Positions 62,160 through 64,000 of a DNA stretch of 64,000 nt are shown here, one piece after another. Origin of the DNA: Flectobacillus roseus (GTDB lineage Bacteria; Bacteroidota; Bacteroidia; Cytophagales; Spirosomataceae); assembly GCF_030056665.1 (NCBI RefSeq), contig NZ_JASHIG010000004.1; one strand, 5' to 3'. The position numbers and the translations under genes were made by a program. Every line of letters starts with the position of its first letter. Within the stretch, counting starts at the first letter, position 1. The notes below the pieces were generated by a model. The model was not told the DNA's origin and made no database searches. It saw only the letters and a program-made list of their open reading frames with translations.

Positions 62160-62733
62160 GGCCTTGTTTTGCTTCTTTTACACGTTGAATGATTGATAAT
62201 TGTTGATTCAAAATATCTAATTGTAATTGTAAATTTTGAATCATAGCTTTTACTAACTCTTCTTGATTGGGCGTTTGGGGCAGTTCCGCTCTCAAGCTTT
62301 GATAGTCTTTGTTGAGACGTTCGATTTCTGATGAAAACTCTTGATACAAAGCAGGTTCATTATCGGCAATTTGTCGGATTTCATCTCTCTTTGTTTCTAT
62401 TAAGCTAGCGTAATGTACCATTTGCTTTTTGTACTGATCGCCAACTTGGCTCACGATTATGTCCGAATTGCTCGAAGATTGATTGGCATACCATAATCCT
62501 AATGCTCCAATAATTACAGCCACACTAGCAGCAACGCGCCAATAACGCTGAATCTTAGGAAAAAATGGAATAATGGTATTTTTCTCTACTGGTTGAACCA
62601 ATGTGGTATCGTTAGGTAATTTAGCTTCTAATTTTTCCCACAAATCCAATGATGGCTCAAGATTTTCAAATTCATCTCGATGGTCTCTAACAAACCTTTC
62701 TAAACGATTTGATGCTTTTTTTGACTGATTCAT
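62134..62733 (-). CDS. Anti-sigma-like single-pass membrane protein
   Basis: A 199-residue protein with a cytoplasmic N-terminal domain (about 1-68), one transmembrane helix at about 71-87 (RVAASVAVIIGALGLWYAN) and a periplasmic helical/coiled region (ETKRDEIRQIADNEPALYQEFSSEIERLNKDYQSLRAEL). It directly follows an ECF sigma gene (44 bases) and overlaps the downstream DUF4097-like gene, so an anti-sigma role is the natural reading, although no ZAS zinc motif is seen. The periplasmic coiled part could sense envelope state with the third gene. Assignment rests on context and topology. Confidence 0.75.
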   Translation of the reverse strand: MNQSKKASNRLERFVRDHRDEFENLEPSLDLWEKLEAKLPNDTTLVQPVEKNTIIPFFPKIQRYWRVAASVAVIIGALGLWYANQSSSNSDIIVSQVGDQYKKQMVHYASLIETKRDEIRQIADNEPALYQEFSSEIERLNKDYQSLRAELPQTPNQEELVKAMIQNLQLQLDILNQQLSIIQRVKEAKQGHGKNMQTI

Positions 62734-62777
62734 AAGACTATGACATATCTTTTGTTGAAAATAAAGTCGACAATCAA

Positions 62778-63287
62778 TTATGCCTTTTTAAGTATTTCTA
62801 ATAAACGTTTTTTGGCTCTTATATACTGAGTTCTTGAAGTGGATTCTGCTACTTGCAAAATTTCCGCAATTTCTTCATGGTCGTATCCTTCAAAAAGATA
62901 CAAGCTTAGAACCGTTCTAAAGCCATCGGGAAGTTGATGCATCGCGCGCTGCACCTTAGTTACTTCCCATTCTATTTCCTCGTCATCAAATTGCTCGTCC
63001 TCAAAATCATCAGGTACACCATCGATGTCCTGAAAGGCAACTTTACGTTGCCTGAGCTGATTGAGAGCTCGATTAATGACAATTTGTTTGAGCCAAGCGC
63101 CAAAGGTACTTGTTTGACGAAACTCATGAATTTTGATAAATGCGTCCAAAAATGCCTCTTGCAGTACATCTTCGGCCTCGCCGACATGATTCAGTATTCG
63201 GACAGCCACGTTGAACATAGACTTTGAGTAGAGACGATAAATCTCATACTGAGCCTTGCGTTCGCCCCTGCGACAAGCCTCCACCAA
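62778..63287 (-). CDS. ECF RNA polymerase sigma factor
   Basis: A sigma-70 ECF factor of about 169 residues. Region 2 (AQYEIYRLYSKSMFNVAVRILNHVGEAEDVLQEAFLDAFIKIHEFRQTSTFGAWLKQIVINRALNQLRQ) and region 4 (MHQLPDGFRTVLSLYLFEGYDHEEIAEILQVAESTSRTQYIRAKKRLLE) are intact. Between them a strongly acidic linker (DDFEDEQFDDEEIEWE) is present. The TTG at 63287 is the first standard start codon, but coding potential in the same frame continues upstream (LEQTLYIDRNVH, to a CTG at 63323) before a stop at 63336-63338, so the true start may be earlier and unusual. Operon head for the anti-sigma-like and DUF4097-like genes. A long inverted repeat lies upstream. Confidence 0.9.
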   Translation of the reverse strand: MVEACRRGERKAQYEIYRLYSKSMFNVAVRILNHVGEAEDVLQEAFLDAFIKIHEFRQTSTFGAWLKQIVINRALNQLRQRKVAFQDIDGVPDDFEDEQFDDEEIEWEVTKVQRAMHQLPDGFRTVLSLYLFEGYDHEEIAEILQVAESTSRTQYIRAKKRLLEILKKA

Positions 63288-63663
63288 ATGAACATTTCTG
63301 TCTATGTATAGCGTTTGTTCCAGCGTATTAAATTGTTATTCGTGAATAAACTTAGTTGGTTGGTTAATCGTCAATCTTCGATAGTCTTAGAGGCTTATTT
63401 GCGAATAACAATTAACTGAATTTCATACCAATGAAACAGATCGGTAAACTAATGTTGCATGAGAATTAAAAAAATATGATTTTTTTTGTAGCAAGGAATT
63501 TTCATTTTCCAGAAATGTTAGCCTAGAAGCTGTTTTTGATAGTTAGTAATTTATCATTTCTAATAAAAGTATTTTTAGAAATCAACCATTTGATTATTAA
63601 CCGAATACAAATAAAGGCTTTCTTATTAAATTTTGCCTTCTTTTATCCAAAATATCATTGTCA
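63288..63663. other. Divergent upstream region of the sigma operon and DUF985 gene
   Basis: No gene is seen beyond the possible sigma N-terminus. It holds the inverted repeat at 63331-63413. The rest is A+T-rich, with no clear -7 box. Confidence 0.45.
63331..63413. promoter_or_regulatory. Long inverted repeat in front of the ECF sigma gene
   Basis: 12-base perfect arms AATTGTTATTCG (63331-63342) and CGAATAACAATT (63402-63413), extended to about 20 bases with few mismatches (flanking TTAA and AATAA), separated by ~60 bases. The left arm ends just before the possible sigma start region, so it could be an operator pair or fold in the leader. Confidence 0.55.
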
Positions 63664-64000
63664 ATGAATCAAATTATAAAAAATGCTCAATATTGGGTCG
63701 AAAAGTTTAAGATGCTCGAACATCCAGAGGGTGGCTACTTTGCCGAAACTTATCGCTCGACCGAAAGTATTCCTCAGGAAGCTTTACCAGAAAGATTTAA
63801 AGGAAAAAGAGTTTTCTCGACAGGTATTTATTTTTTACTAGAAAATCATCATTTCTCTGCTTTCCATAGGATAGAAGCTGACGAGATGTGGCATTTTTAT
63901 GCAGGTGGCGCTCTTGATGTATTTATGATTAGTCCAGATGGTCAACTCAACATTATTCATTTGGGTAATAATCCCGACGAAGGGCAAGTATTTCAGGCGG
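63664..64000 (+). CDS. Cupin DUF985 family protein (partial, runs off window)
   Basis: The first 112 codons of a DUF985 cupin gene, cut by the right edge. Family features are visible: MNQIIKNAQYWVEKFKMLEHPEGGYFAETYRS, FSTGIYFLLENHHFSAFHRIEADEMWHFYAGGALDVFMI, with the metal-site-like EMWHFY. DUF985 proteins have a jelly-roll fold and no defined function. The ATG at 63664 begins the conserved region. It is divergent from the sigma-factor operon. No stop occurs before 64000. Confidence 0.9.
   Translation, partial: MNQIIKNAQYWVEKFKMLEHPEGGYFAETYRSTESIPQEALPERFKGKRVFSTGIYFLLENHHFSAFHRIEADEMWHFYAGGALDVFMISPDGQLNIIHLGNNPDEGQVFQA

Overview
The window is A+T-rich bacterial DNA from the Bacteroidota, most likely order Cytophagales (Spirosomataceae-like). 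Lineage markers visible here are DUF4292 and DUF4296 lipoproteins, a BatA/DUF58 aerotolerance-type cluster, an EnvC-like coiled-coil M23 protein, a CrtZ carotenoid hydroxylase, a GH29 fucosidase, start regions without Shine-Dalgarno sequences, and frequent TAnnTTTG promoter boxes. Genus is not determinable by eye.

Layout. 0-10 kb: a small His-bearing secreted protein, a tight cluster of DnaA boxes beside an A+T-rich tract (candidate replication origin or DnaA-regulated site), valS, crtZ, a secreted unknown, a PolB-type exonuclease, lipB, a YraN nuclease-fold protein and a methyltransferase. 9.6-16.6 kb: GDP-fucose synthase, a MORN-repeat protein, a ketoglutarate-semialdehyde-type aldehyde dehydrogenase, a DUF1080 protein, hemJ, a polyprenol-phosphate mannosyltransferase and a DUF4296 lipoprotein, separated by dispersed intergenic repeats. 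16.7-25 kb: DUF58, BatD-like and BatA genes without an adjacent MoxR, then a SNF2 helicase, a TPR protein and hpt. 25-36 kb: serS, a two-gene ATPase plus DUF4435/TOPRIM-like module, lysC-type aspartate kinase, ribH, TPR proteins, EnvC-like M23 and DUF4292. 36-44 kb: NeuD-like acyltransferase, M14 carboxypeptidase, a CLC channel with fluoride-type motifs, an AraC-YceI-pirin set, KdsC and DUF2520, and tRNA-Leu and tRNA-Gly. 44-54 kb: UbiA prenyltransferase, a 1365-residue SF1 helicase, a GT2 glycosyltransferase, an NAD(P)-binding protein, rpmA and rplU, a thioredoxin-fold protein and mazG. 54-64 kb: GH29 fucosidase, uvrB, an ArsC-like protein, pdhA, recF, a DUF4097-like/anti-sigma-like/ECF sigma operon and the start of a DUF985 cupin gene.

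Most genes are chromosomal housekeeping genes. The clear accessory item is the ATPase-DUF4435 pair at 26565-28611. It matches the gene order and key motifs of the PARIS (AriA-AriB) phage-defence family, is much more A+T-rich than the flanking serS and lysC, and ends nine bases before serS. Other points worth following are the DnaA-box cluster at 594-658, a ~119-bp intergenic repeat in two inverted copies (9434-9552 and 13584-13702), a perfect 31-bp palindrome at 14632-14706, and a long inverted repeat in front of the ECF sigma gene, whose own start codon is unclear. No transposase, prophage or CRISPR array was seen.
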